Positions 54,461 to 63,517 of a stretch of DNA of 64,000 nt are shown piece after piece (position 1 is the first letter of the stretch; the number at the start of each line of letters is the position of its first letter). A model generated the notes under the pieces. That model saw only the letters and a program-made list of their open reading frames with translations, did no database searches and was not told where the DNA came from. Made by a program: the position numbers and the translations under genes. Location: NCBI GenBank assembly GCA_022822495.1, contig JAJEBQ010000003.1, forward strand, positions 1-64,000, read 5' to 3'. Source of the DNA: Paracoccaceae bacterium. GTDB taxonomy: Bacteria; Pseudomonadota; Alphaproteobacteria; Rhodobacterales; Rhodobacteraceae.

Positions 54461-55171
54461 TTGTTGCAAAAACTCCATTCTATTCTGCTTACCCGCCCAT
54501 TAGCGGCGTCAAAGAGAATGAAGGGGGATTTACTGTCTATCAACAGTAAATTGAATATTTTAATATCGCCCCTGATGGTAATCCAGAATTGTCATTATGA
54601 CTTCCTTCACAAAGATTATGGGGCATATATCTTTACCTCGGAAAATGCCATAAAATCGGTTTTGGTAAATCATGCATCTTTGCAAAAGGCAGATGTATTC
54701 TGTGTGGGACAACAAACTGAAAAGCAGGCCATTCAAGCTGGTTATAACGTATTGGGTACTTATCCTCGGGTACGTCTATTGGTAAGTGATTTATCCAATT
54801 CTCATTTTAAGGGTACATTAATGTACTTTCGTGGTGAGCATGTGTCTTGTGATTTGAAGAAGATATTAGTGGAAAAGGGGTTGTCCGTTGAGGAGTTAAT
54901 TGTTTATAAGCAAAGAGCCCAGTCGCTTGGCAAGGAAGCATTTAACCTGTTGTCAAGCAAACCTACTTTAATGCCATTATATTCAGCGCGTACCGCTCGG
55001 CTGTTTTCGAAGGAAGTTGCGGAACTGCCATCCAAGGGACATCTGGTTTATTGCATGAGCGAGAATATCAAAAGTGAAATCGCATTAAACTGGAATGTTG
55101 AAGTTGCCCCCGCAGGTTCCAGGGTAGAGAATTTAAACCGAATATGTCAAATGGTAGAAGGTATCAATTGA
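54461..55171 (+). CDS. hemD: Uroporphyrinogen-III synthase
   Basis: About 236 aa. HemD is poorly conserved; key parts are the N-terminal SILLTRPLAASKRM, YIFTSENAIKSV, the GTYPRVRLL segment and the C-terminal MPLYSARTARLFS region. It closes hydroxymethylbilane to uroporphyrinogen III in haem synthesis. Its place before a mitofilin-like gene and hemY supports the call. The start is uncertain; in-frame TTG codons at 54461 and 54464 are chosen, while the frame remains open to a TTG at 54410. hemC, often nearby in relatives, is absent here. Confidence 0.78.
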   Translation: MLQKLHSILLTRPLAASKRMKGDLLSINSKLNILISPLMVIQNCHYDFLHKDYGAYIFTSENAIKSVLVNHASLQKADVFCVGQQTEKQAIQAGYNVLGTYPRVRLLVSDLSNSHFKGTLMYFRGEHVSCDLKKILVEKGLSVEELIVYKQRAQSLGKEAFNLLSSKPTLMPLYSARTARLFSKEVAELPSKGHLVYCMSENIKSEIALNWNVEVAPAGSRVENLNRICQMVEGIN

Positions 55172-55388
55172 TATTTAGATGAGGATTATGTTGCAGCAGA
55201 GATTTCAATGATCAGAAAGTAATCATAACGGATGTTACCGGTTATAAATAATCACGTTTTTGATATTGATTAAGATTTGAATAAAGTAGTTTTTGGTATG
55301 CGTTGGCTTTGTTTTACAGTTTGCAAGCATAATAATGACTAAGTAAGGCAAAATCAGTGTTAATATTTTGGTAACTAGGAATATGGGA

Positions 55389-56795
55389 ATGTCTGATCAG
55401 AAATCTGACAACAACAAGGCTGAGGAGGAACTAACGACGATAATTGCGTCCCGAGCGCCCGAGAAATCAGTTAAAAAAACCAAGCCCAAAAAAGAAGGAA
55501 GATTGAATAGTTGGATGGATAGAATAGCTGGTTTCATCTTTAAGGTAATTATCTTTGGAATAATTGCGGGGGGTGTTGGTGTTGGTATAATTCTGGTGGT
55601 ACCATCAGAATTCTTACCCAACGCACCAAAAACTGTAGATTCTGAGGAACGAATTCATGACTTGGAGAAGCTTGTTGCCAATAATGTTACTAATCTACAG
55701 GACTTGAGTGGCACTTCGGAAACACTACGGTCAGAACTTGACACGCTCAAGGAGATTATAGCCACTCAACCAGATCAATTTGCTTCATTGCAAATAGATT
55801 TGGACAACCTTACGAGCGAGCAATTGGAAATTAGAAATAACCTGGCAACAACTTTAGAGGATCTTGAGGGTAGATTGGAAGAATTTGGCTCCGGGTTGGA
55901 GATTCTCAAGACCAGTAACCTAAACCTGAAGGAAGAACTTGTCAGTCTTTCTTTGATGGTACCGATACAAACGGTTTCAACAGATGAGAATTTATCAGGG
56001 AGTTCCAGAGCATCCACGATAGAAAATTATCAACAGTCAGGTTTAAACAGCCAGATTTTGATTCTTGAGGGAAGGCTTCAAAGGATTAGCGAAAAAGTTC
56101 AGGAAATAGACATGCTTGCCAGAAGTTTGGCAGGGTTGGATGAAGAAATTAAGGCAATCCACGCACGAATTCCCAATCTGGAAGAGGGGCTGGCGGATCT
56201 TGATGAACAAAACCTGAATTTCATAAACCAAATCCGGAACATTCAGGAAACTACAGCCCAGATGGATTCACAACTGACAATATTTTCTACAATGATTGTT
56301 GAAGAAAATTCCTTGCGGAACTTGACCTTGCTTGGAATTCAGGCGGCGGTTGAAGCCGGAATACCCTACGCCGCTATTATCGGAGATAATAAGACAAACA
56401 AATTTGATTTGCCGCCGATTATTCTGGAGTTATCTGAAGAGGGTGTTGCAACTTTAGGAGAATTACAGACGGAATTCGAAGACTTGGTAACGGAAGCGTT
56501 AAAGGCAGTCGATTCTGGAACAGAAAATGAGACGATACATCGTATTATTACCTCTCTGGTACAGGTAAGATCACTTACCCCGAGAGAGGGTGACGATGCT
56601 GTCGCAATATTGTCAAGATTAGAAGAAAGTCTGAATAAGGGAAATTTGGCAAGTGTCGTTGACTTGTACAAACAGCTTCCACAGAGTGTAAAAGAAACAC
56701 TGGAGCCTTGGAAAATAAGGGTTCAGAACAGGCTTGATCTCATTTTGGCTGTGGAAACCATACTGTCACAACCGATTGCTCAAGTTGGGCAATAA
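55389..56795 (+). CDS. Mitofilin-like inner-membrane coiled-coil protein
   Basis: 468 aa with a cytoplasmic acidic start, a single membrane helix (about residues 48-73: FIFKVIIFGIIAGGVGVGII) and a long coiled-coil periplasmic region (roughly 85-300), then a C-terminal globular part (DAVAILSRLEESL...). This is the alphaproteobacterial mitofilin/Mic60 homologue found in haem gene clusters, linked to inner-membrane shaping and contact sites. The ATG at 55389 follows AGGA by 8 nt. hemY begins 4 bp beyond its stop. Confidence 0.85.
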   Translation: MSDQKSDNNKAEEELTTIIASRAPEKSVKKTKPKKEGRLNSWMDRIAGFIFKVIIFGIIAGGVGVGIILVVPSEFLPNAPKTVDSEERIHDLEKLVANNVTNLQDLSGTSETLRSELDTLKEIIATQPDQFASLQIDLDNLTSEQLEIRNNLATTLEDLEGRLEEFGSGLEILKTSNLNLKEELVSLSLMVPIQTVSTDENLSGSSRASTIENYQQSGLNSQILILEGRLQRISEKVQEIDMLARSLAGLDEEIKAIHARIPNLEEGLADLDEQNLNFINQIRNIQETTAQMDSQLTIFSTMIVEENSLRNLTLLGIQAAVEAGIPYAAIIGDNKTNKFDLPPIILELSEEGVATLGELQTEFEDLVTEALKAVDSGTENETIHRIITSLVQVRSLTPREGDDAVAILSRLEESLNKGNLASVVDLYKQLPQSVKETLEPWKIRVQNRLDLILAVETILSQPIAQVGQ

Positions 56796-56799
56796 CACT

Positions 56800-58242
56800 A
56801 TGCTATGGTCCCTGGCAAAAATCTCCTTTTTCATTTTGCTGGTTGCAGCTCTAAGCATTGGGTTTGCATTTGTAATGGACCTCCAAGGCCAGGTAACCCT
56901 TGAGCTCTTTAACTATGCCATAACTACCAGTCTAATCAACCTGATTATTTTCTTATTGCTTCTCATACCCCTGGTATGGGGTATTTATTTCCTGATTGGG
57001 CTGATAGTGGCAGTAGCAAGATTTTTTGTTGGTGATGAAACAGCTCTAACCAGATATTTAAATCGAAACAAAGATAAAAAGGGTTATGAAGCCTTGGCTG
57101 AAAGCATGGTAGCCATGGCCGCAGGGGAACCTTCTGAAGCATCGCATAAAATCGCTCTTGCCGAACGACATTTGAAGCGTCCGGAGTTGACCAGTTTACT
57201 TGCAGCACAATCGGCCGAAAGGCTGGGAAACATGGATAAGGCTCAGGATGTTTACAAGAAGATGCTTGGCGATGACAAAACAAGATTTGTGGGGATTGTT
57301 GGCATCTTGAAACATCGGCTTGAGGTGGGTGATACAAAAACAGCCCTTCCATTGGCTAGAAAAGCGTTTGAATTGAAACCGGGCCATGGGGAAACACAAA
57401 GCATTCTTTTGCGGCTGCAGACCCAGGAAGGTGATTGGGAGGGGGCACGAAAAACCCTGAAAGCCAGGTTTGACAGCAAACGGATTGCCAAGCAAGAATA
57501 CATTCATGGTCAAGCTGTTACCTTCCTGGCTGAAGGAATAAAACTATTGGATGAAGATAATAACGATGGTTCGAACAAGATATTTGAGTCCAATCGGCTT
57601 GCTCCATCGTTAGTAACTGCTGCTGTAAAGGCTGCGGAAATCAAGAACAAAACCGGTGATAAGAAAGCAGCTACCAGAATATTGACCAAAGCTTGGAATA
57701 AGGAACCTCATCCAGATTTAGCCAAAGCATACACTGCCCTGGAACTGGACGAAACAGATGCCCAACGACACGAAAGATTTAAAAAGCTTATTTCCAAAAC
57801 ACTCATGCATCCTGAGTCACGAATGACGATGGCTGAGCTGGCCATTTCAAAGGGGGATTTTGGCATAGCCTTGCATGAACTGGAAACACTTCATCAAGAT
57901 GATCCTACAGTCAGGACTTATCTGATTATGGCTGCCATAGAAAAAGGTAAAGGTGCATCTGATCAGGTTGTAAAGGCATTATTGAGCAAGGCCTTGGTTG
58001 CCCCAAGAGGAAATCAATGGATCTGCAATTCCTGCCAACAAAGCCTGAAAGAGTGGCAACCCGTTTGTCCGGCCTGTCATGAATTTGATACCCTCGGGTG
58101 GCGACGAGAAGAAGATGAGACAACAAGTTTGCCGTCGTCAATAAAGTTATTGCCATTGATCAATGAAGTGGTAATGCACGACGAAAACTTGTTGGAAGAT
58201 AAAACAACTGATGAAATTATCAAATTGGGTTATAAATTATAG
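56800..58242 (+). CDS. hemY: HemY-like TPR membrane protein
   Basis: 480 aa. Two N-terminal membrane helices (about 7-25 and 42-69) precede a TPR region (about 90-380), the standard HemY arrangement; its role in haem synthesis is still unclear. The C-terminus carries a zinc-ribbon-like pair NSCQQSLKEW and CPACHEFDTLGW. I chose the ATG at 56800, after the mitofilin-like stop. A tRNA gene begins 8 bp downstream of its stop. Confidence 0.87.
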   Translation: MLWSLAKISFFILLVAALSIGFAFVMDLQGQVTLELFNYAITTSLINLIIFLLLLIPLVWGIYFLIGLIVAVARFFVGDETALTRYLNRNKDKKGYEALAESMVAMAAGEPSEASHKIALAERHLKRPELTSLLAAQSAERLGNMDKAQDVYKKMLGDDKTRFVGIVGILKHRLEVGDTKTALPLARKAFELKPGHGETQSILLRLQTQEGDWEGARKTLKARFDSKRIAKQEYIHGQAVTFLAEGIKLLDEDNNDGSNKIFESNRLAPSLVTAAVKAAEIKNKTGDKKAATRILTKAWNKEPHPDLAKAYTALELDETDAQRHERFKKLISKTLMHPESRMTMAELAISKGDFGIALHELETLHQDDPTVRTYLIMAAIEKGKGASDQVVKALLSKALVAPRGNQWICNSCQQSLKEWQPVCPACHEFDTLGWRREEDETTSLPSSIKLLPLINEVVMHDENLLEDKTTDEIIKLGYKL

Positions 58243-58249
58243 CTAATGT

Positions 58250-58325
58250 GCCGGTGTAGCTCAGACGGTAGAGCGGGTCATTCGTAATGACTAGGTCGGG
58301 GGTTCAAGTCCCTTCTCCGGCACCA
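58250..58325 (+). tRNA. tRNA-Thr (anticodon CGT)
   Basis: A 76-nt cloverleaf with encoded CCA: acceptor GCCGGTG/CTCCGGC (one T-T mismatch), D stem GCTC/GAGC, anticodon stem GGTCA/TGACT with loop TTCGTAA giving anticodon CGT, and a T arm with loop TTCAAGT. It decodes ACG threonine codons. Confidence 0.93.
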
Positions 58326-58371
58326 TAAACCTCCTTGGAAATGAGAACAAAGTATTAGATGTAGTCGTCAA

Positions 58372-58898
58372 TTATTCTGGAAGTATTGAACGGCACCGAT
58401 TCAATTTCATTAACTTTTGTACCAATTCCGGGGGATTATCAGTTGCAACCCATTCTTCATATCCTATTATAGGGATGCATTTTCCCTTCCGTTCTGTGCT
58501 ACTCCCTTTGCCAGCATCAAAAGTGTGAAAGGCATCTAATTCTATATCGAATGGAGGGAGACTTATTTCCAATGCCGTAACAAGCATTAGGGCATCACCG
58601 AGTGATAGATTTCTGCCAGATGACGAACTCTTTTCCCAGCATTAATCCATATATTCGGCGTAGTCGGAATAAGTGTAATTGTTTGTTGGAATGTGTTAAC
58701 AAATTCTACGAAAGATTTTGTTTTCGCTTCCTCAATTTTCCCCATAGAAACTTCAGCTAAAGCTAATTGGGATGAAAAGATACGATAATCTGGGGTTTCC
58801 AAAATATCTTCCATAACTTCCAGATATTCCTTATATGCAGATTCTTGCTTTAAGAATGCGATAAATATGTTTGAATCCCAAAAAACATTCCTTGCCAT
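58372..58898 (-). pseudogene. PIN-domain toxin gene (VapC-like), frameshifted
   Basis: The 5' part (58898 to 58587) begins MARNVFWDSNIFIAFLK, the PIN-domain start with the first catalytic Asp, and ends out of frame at GKRVRHLAEIYHSVMP-stop. A second frame carries on as SLGDALMLVTALE and then DAFHTFDAGKGS, the expected PIN C-terminus. A frameshift near 58605-58625 splits them. Its start overlaps the upstream gene by TAATG. Unless the break is a sequencing error, the toxin is inactive. Confidence 0.78.
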
Positions 58899-59701
58899 TA
58901 AATAACTTCCTTACGGTTAGGGTAAGGGATATCAAATTTACCCTTCCAATCAGACAGTTTCCCTGGTTCTCGAAATATTTCAATGCTAACAAGGTCTAGA
59001 CTTTTGGGAAGTCTATAAATTCCATCATATTTTGCCTTGGCTAAAACCGAAACAGCTTTATTCAAAGAGTCACATAAGGTTTTTATAGATATAGATTTAC
59101 AAATACATGGCAATTCTATTCTATTTACAAATAGAATTAACTTTGCTTTGGGGATTTCATTTCTAAGATCCACTTCCTTTAAATGACCGATATGTGTTTC
59201 ATAGGTAATACCCTTAAATAGAGGCAGTTTTTTTTCTATTTCAACAACGGTTTGTTTTGCCTTACTCTGGAAAGTTTCATCTATAATTATTTTAGTACTA
59301 TTTTTACCCTGGATATCTAGTTCTGCATAAGAGAAGTTTTTTCCGACGCCTTTGCATAGATCTTTTAGGTTCTCTAACATTACCTTGTGAGAAATATCAA
59401 AAAGTGCGGTATCACCACTTCTTACTTTTGCAGCAAAATTATTAAACTCCTCTATTCCAGACCTTTGTGGTCGCAGAAGTGGTGGATACGGAAATTCTTC
59501 CAAAACAACTTCTACACTTCCAATTTTGAGATCTTTAATACCGTAATTAAATCCACTTTCACCATTTGCACTTTCATCCATTAGTTTCAGGGTTTTTTCT
59601 AATTGAACCAATTTACTCCCAAAAGCACCAGGGCTGACCAAATCATCGGTATCTTTTTTAAGGCCATGCATCTTGAAATGTATTTGCTTGTTTTTCGCCA
59701 T
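58898..59701 (-). CDS. Hypothetical 267-aa partner of the PIN gene
   Basis: A soluble protein (MAKNKQIHFKMHGLKK...) with no recognised domain. Its TAA overlaps the PIN ATG, implying co-translation; it is larger than usual VapB antitoxins and has no obvious HTH, so it is either an unusual antitoxin or a different partner. The gene itself appears intact. Confidence 0.62.
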   Translation of the reverse strand: MAKNKQIHFKMHGLKKDTDDLVSPGAFGSKLVQLEKTLKLMDESANGESGFNYGIKDLKIGSVEVVLEEFPYPPLLRPQRSGIEEFNNFAAKVRSGDTALFDISHKVMLENLKDLCKGVGKNFSYAELDIQGKNSTKIIIDETFQSKAKQTVVEIEKKLPLFKGITYETHIGHLKEVDLRNEIPKAKLILFVNRIELPCICKSISIKTLCDSLNKAVSVLAKAKYDGIYRLPKSLDLVSIEIFREPGKLSDWKGKFDIPYPNRKEVI

Positions 59702-60050
59702 GATTTAATCTCCTGAATTCTCTCGTTCCTCTACCAATTTGAGTACTTATAAAGAGATAAACCTCCGTTTAACTGAAAATACCAGATGTTTGACAATTTA
59801 AGTCAAATTATCGAAGGTGAAAATGAATTCCGGTATATTACCTATCCCTGAATTATAGGGAATTAATGGTTTGTTCAATTCCCATACTGCACTAATCCCG
59901 ATCAGGTTATAAACTTATCACCATTAAATTTGTTGGATGTTTCATTGACAATTAAATTCACAAAGCTATGGAAAGAGAACCCTGTGAGAGATATTTTCTG
60001 ATGAGTTACATACCGGTTTATAATATTTTTCTGAATTTGCCACCCTGACA
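59702..60050. other. Intergenic region with dyads
   Basis: No gene. TTTGAC (59789-59794) and GTCAAA (59802-59807) form an inverted repeat 90 bp before the 267-aa gene and could overlap its promoter; a weaker TCCCT/AGGGA pair lies near 59850. A TATAAT near 60019 could serve the nuclease gene to the right. Confidence 0.35.
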
Positions 60051-60713
60051 ATGGACTTGTTGTTACTTCTGGGCTTTGTCGCATTTATTGCGTTGTTGAT
60101 TGTAAGAGGGCGATCAAAGCGAAGGTCAAAAGTTCTAAAATATACCCGATCAAAAAATAGAATTCGATCGCTTCCTGATAAATGGGTTAAGTCGGCCAAA
60201 CGCAATAGATCCCCCGGACCTGATCCAACGTCTGGTCAAAAAGTTCATTTGGGGTCTGATTTGAACTTTGTACGCGGCAAAGCCTACGTTATTGATGGTG
60301 ACAGTATTCGGTGTCGTGGCTTGGAAATACGATTGGCAGATCTTGATGCTCCAGAATTTGATCAAATTGCTTATAACCATGAAGGCAAGATTCTTCGACA
60401 AGGAGCTTTGGTCAGATCAGCGCTCATCAAAAAGATAGGAGGAAAACTGATTGAGGTATGGATCGATAAATCGGACTATTATGGGAGGAAAGTTGGGACC
60501 GTTTATTGTGATGGAGAAAATATCAATCTTTGGCTAATCAGAAGAGGGTTTGCTGTCGCTGCATTCAGTAATAAATATGCCAAGGCAGAAATCTGGGCCA
60601 AAGAGAAAAAGTTGGGGATGTGGGGTATGAAAACACACATTAACCCCAAGGAATGGCGGAGGTTGCAAACCATAAAAAAACTGCGACTTCAATGTGGTAT
60701 GATCAAACCGTAA
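60051..60713 (+). CDS. Membrane-anchored thermonuclease-like (SNase) protein
   Basis: 220 aa. An N-terminal membrane segment (MDLLLLLGFVAFIALLIV) is followed by a basic linker and an SNase domain (about 80-205): VIDGDSIRCRGLEIRLADLDAPEFDQ, DYYGRKVGTV and LIRRGFAVAAFSNKY, which carry the Asp, Arg and Glu-type positions of staphylococcal nuclease folds. It would be anchored in the inner membrane with the nuclease on the outer face or inside, depending on topology. Function in this organism is unknown. Confidence 0.83.
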   Translation: MDLLLLLGFVAFIALLIVRGRSKRRSKVLKYTRSKNRIRSLPDKWVKSAKRNRSPGPDPTSGQKVHLGSDLNFVRGKAYVIDGDSIRCRGLEIRLADLDAPEFDQIAYNHEGKILRQGALVRSALIKKIGGKLIEVWIDKSDYYGRKVGTVYCDGENINLWLIRRGFAVAAFSNKYAKAEIWAKEKKLGMWGMKTHINPKEWRRLQTIKKLRLQCGMIKP

Positions 60714-61111
60714 TTTGTTTGCCCTGTTGTGAAAGTTCAAACACCGGATCTAATCCGCTATTCGGGTTTTTGAATGAACAAAACCAATGATCATGAAAAC
60801 AATCGAACCAATATGTACCCACGAGTAACTTATACTACATTTTAGGTAATGGGTAATGATGAATACCAATTTCAGGTGGAAAAGAAAGGGAATTTGATCA
60901 AGGTCGCGGTAGGGTCCTTAAGGTTGCTGCCATGAACCTGGTTGTGGTATGGATCTCTATCCGGTCCGTAATGGCCTCTGGGATTGGGGCTTTTGGTAAA
61001 CGAGGGGCGTTTTTCGGGTAACCGACCCCGATGAACCATGAAACTGATACCAGTTTGCAATAATGTGATCTTGGTTCATAATTCGCAATAGAAATTATCA
61101 GTTTTTGTATT
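60714..61111. other. Intergenic region, possible decayed gene
   Basis: About 400 bp. A 62-codon minus-strand frame at 60872-61060 has coding-like composition but no start signal or recognised domain. Nothing else is seen. Confidence 0.35.
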
Positions 61112-61939
61112 TCACGACCACAGGGTTCGTTCAAGATCACCATCAAATTCGGCACTACTGAAGGTGCCTCCTTGAAAGTTTTCGCCAATCAAATCAGGAC
61201 ATGTCTTCTGCTGAGCCGCCATGGCATCGGCAACATGATCCTCCGCCTTGTGCTTGGGACGATAGCCAAGGCGAAATGCGGGAGCATTATCCCAGAACGT
61301 TCGATCGTTCCGGGAACAGCCGAAAACAATTTCATTATGCAAAGTCGGATGTTCCAATCCAAGGCTGATGAGCTGAAACAGATCTTCAATATGTATCCAC
61401 ATGGACAAACGACGTAAATCAACAGGTTTGTCGGCCACATTACCAATTCGAATGGACAGGCACCTGATTCCGTGCTTGTCGGCGTAGAGAGCACATAATG
61501 CTTCGCCAAAAGCCTTGGAGAGCCCATATCTTGAATCAGGTCTGACTCGGGTGTCCACACAAATGCGTCGGGTGCGTGAATACATACCTATAGCATGATT
61601 GGAAGAGGCGAAGACAAACCTTTTGACACCTTCATGATGAGCAGCTTCCAATAAAGTAACCAAACCTTGAATATTGCAGGAATTGACGGTTTCCCAATCG
61701 CCCTCAACTGATTGTCCACCCAAATGAACGACCCCATCAATCCCTTGGCAGATTTTTTGCATCGCATGCTTATCGACGAGATCAGCTTTCTGAAAGGTTT
61801 CATTTTCTGCCAGGTCAAATACATCGTTCAGGTCACTGAGGACAATACGGTTATAACGCGATTGTAGATATGGTCTAATACGCGTGCCTATGTCCCCGGC
61901 AGCACCGGTCAATAATATAGTCTTGTCTAACAAGGTCAT
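61112..61939 (-). CDS. NAD-dependent epimerase/dehydratase, uronate dehydrogenase-like
   Basis: 275-aa extended short-chain dehydrogenase with the NAD motif TGAAGDIG near residue 12, SSNHAIGMY and the catalytic YGLSK. Together with RPDSRYGLSKAFGEALC this matches uronate dehydrogenases, which oxidise galacturonate or glucuronate to the aldaric lactone. No other uronate genes are next to it, so the substrate is not confirmed. Confidence 0.82.
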   Translation of the reverse strand: MTLLDKTILLTGAAGDIGTRIRPYLQSRYNRIVLSDLNDVFDLAENETFQKADLVDKHAMQKICQGIDGVVHLGGQSVEGDWETVNSCNIQGLVTLLEAAHHEGVKRFVFASSNHAIGMYSRTRRICVDTRVRPDSRYGLSKAFGEALCALYADKHGIRCLSIRIGNVADKPVDLRRLSMWIHIEDLFQLISLGLEHPTLHNEIVFGCSRNDRTFWDNAPAFRLGYRPKHKAEDHVADAMAAQQKTCPDLIGENFQGGTFSSAEFDGDLERTLWS

Positions 61940-61988
61940 GCGTACGCACCTCCTCTTGATTGTGTAATGTGTCCGAATGTTAATTCAG

Positions 61989-63515
61989 TCAATGCGTCAG
62001 AAAGAAGACACCGATGATGGAAACCAGAATTCCCACAAGGATGCCGAAAATGATGCTGAATTTTTCTGGAAACACGGGCTTTTGTTCCTGTGGTTCGAGG
62101 CTGTTTATGAATTTTTTCAACAAATCAGGAAACTGGGGAGGTAATCTTGATAAAGTCTTGAGTGCTTTAATGGAGTCATTAAAGACAGCAGCAGGTCCCA
62201 CATGCTTACGAATGTAATCCTCAACAACGGGCTTGGATACGTCCCACATATTGAGTTTCGGATTTAAACTTCGTGCCACACCTTCAACAACAACCATTGT
62301 TCTTTGGAGCAAAATCAACTCGGTACGGGTTTCCATGCCAAACCTTTCGGTAACTTCAAAAAGGTGACCGAGTAACCTTCCCATTGAGATATGACTTGCA
62401 TCCATACCGAGGATAGGTTCTGCTACCGACCTGAGTGCTTGGGCAAAATCATCTACGTCCTCATTGGCTGGAACATACCCAGCCTCGAAATGGACTTCAG
62501 CTACGCGATGATAATCCTGACTGATAAAGCCATAGAGGATTTCGGCGTAGACTCTTCGTGTATAGCTGTCAATTCGCCCCATGATACCAAAATCAAGAGC
62601 AATGATTTCGCCTTCAGCATTTATTTTCAAATTCCCTTGATGCAGATCCGCATGGAAAAACCCATCTCTGAGGGCCTGCTGTAGAAACAACTGAATTATC
62701 CTTGTTGATAACAATTCAAGATTATGATTTGCCTTCTTTAATTCATCGATATCTTTGAGATTTATTCCTTCAGCCCAATCCATGGTCAGAACTCTTCTGC
62801 CGGACAATTCCCATTGTATCTTGGGGACGGTAATTCCTACATCACTGGCGGTGGTCGAGGAAAATTCATCAGCTGCAGAGGCTTCCAAACGGAGATCAGA
62901 TTCTCGCAGTACGACCCCTTCAAAATGCTCAACAACTTCGCGAGGTCGTAATCTCCGCGAGGAAGGGGAAAGAGATTTGATTAACCAGGCAGCAAGATAG
63001 AAGGCATCAACATCACGTTGGAAGGCTTTCTCAATATTTGGCCTCAGGACTTTGACAGCCACTTGTTTACCATTTTCCCGTAGTTTTGCTCTATGAACCT
63101 GTGCGATGGAAGCCGCAGCTATCGGTTCACTAAATTCAGAAAAAACATCTTCGACTTTAATACCCAATTCTGTTTCGATAGATTTTTTGGCAATGGCAGT
63201 GGGAAAGGGTGGTAAGCGATCCAAAAGCACTTGGAGTTCGGCCGCAAGTTCGCCACCCACAATATCGGGTCTGGTTGATAAAATTTGGCCAAACTTAATG
63301 TAAGCGGGCCCCAGTGCAGTCAAGGCTCTGGCTACAGGTGTAAGGTCCTTGTTACCTTTTAAGCCAAAAAGCAGGAATGGAATGCCCATAGCTCGGGCAA
63401 GAAACTTCAGGTTAGGGTGAATATCAAGAAAATTCAAGGCAATTTTCATTGCCCCTGTTCGCTGGAAGGTTGCGCCAGTCCTGATCAAGCGAAATATTTT
63501 ATGTGGACCACGCAT
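61989..63515 (-). CDS. ubiB: Ubiquinone biosynthesis ATPase/kinase-like UbiB
   Basis: 508-aa ABC1/ADCK protein. The family KxGQ motif is YIKFGQILSTRPD, followed by the Ala-rich AAASIAQVHRA loop, HADLHQGNLKIN and ALDFGIMG; two C-terminal membrane helices end the protein (IIFGILVGILVSIIGVFFLT). It supports ubiquinone synthesis, probably by ATP-dependent extraction of lipid intermediates. ATG 63515 follows AAGG and the ubiE stop by 2 bp; the frame is open further to a TTG at 63530. Confidence 0.94.
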   Translation of the reverse strand: MRGPHKIFRLIRTGATFQRTGAMKIALNFLDIHPNLKFLARAMGIPFLLFGLKGNKDLTPVARALTALGPAYIKFGQILSTRPDIVGGELAAELQVLLDRLPPFPTAIAKKSIETELGIKVEDVFSEFSEPIAAASIAQVHRAKLRENGKQVAVKVLRPNIEKAFQRDVDAFYLAAWLIKSLSPSSRRLRPREVVEHFEGVVLRESDLRLEASAADEFSSTTASDVGITVPKIQWELSGRRVLTMDWAEGINLKDIDELKKANHNLELLSTRIIQLFLQQALRDGFFHADLHQGNLKINAEGEIIALDFGIMGRIDSYTRRVYAEILYGFISQDYHRVAEVHFEAGYVPANEDVDDFAQALRSVAEPILGMDASHISMGRLLGHLFEVTERFGMETRTELILLQRTMVVVEGVARSLNPKLNMWDVSKPVVEDYIRKHVGPAAVFNDSIKALKTLSRLPPQFPDLLKKFINSLEPQEQKPVFPEKFSIIFGILVGILVSIIGVFFLTH

Positions 63516-63517
63516 TC

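Noticed and set aside
58250-58325. tRNA-Thr as attachment site of an integrated element
   Set aside because: No second copy of the tRNA 3' end and no integrase gene in the window.
60872-61060. 62-aa minus-strand frame with RGHYGPDRDPYHN
   Set aside because: Coding-like but too short and unrecognised; kept only as a possible remnant.
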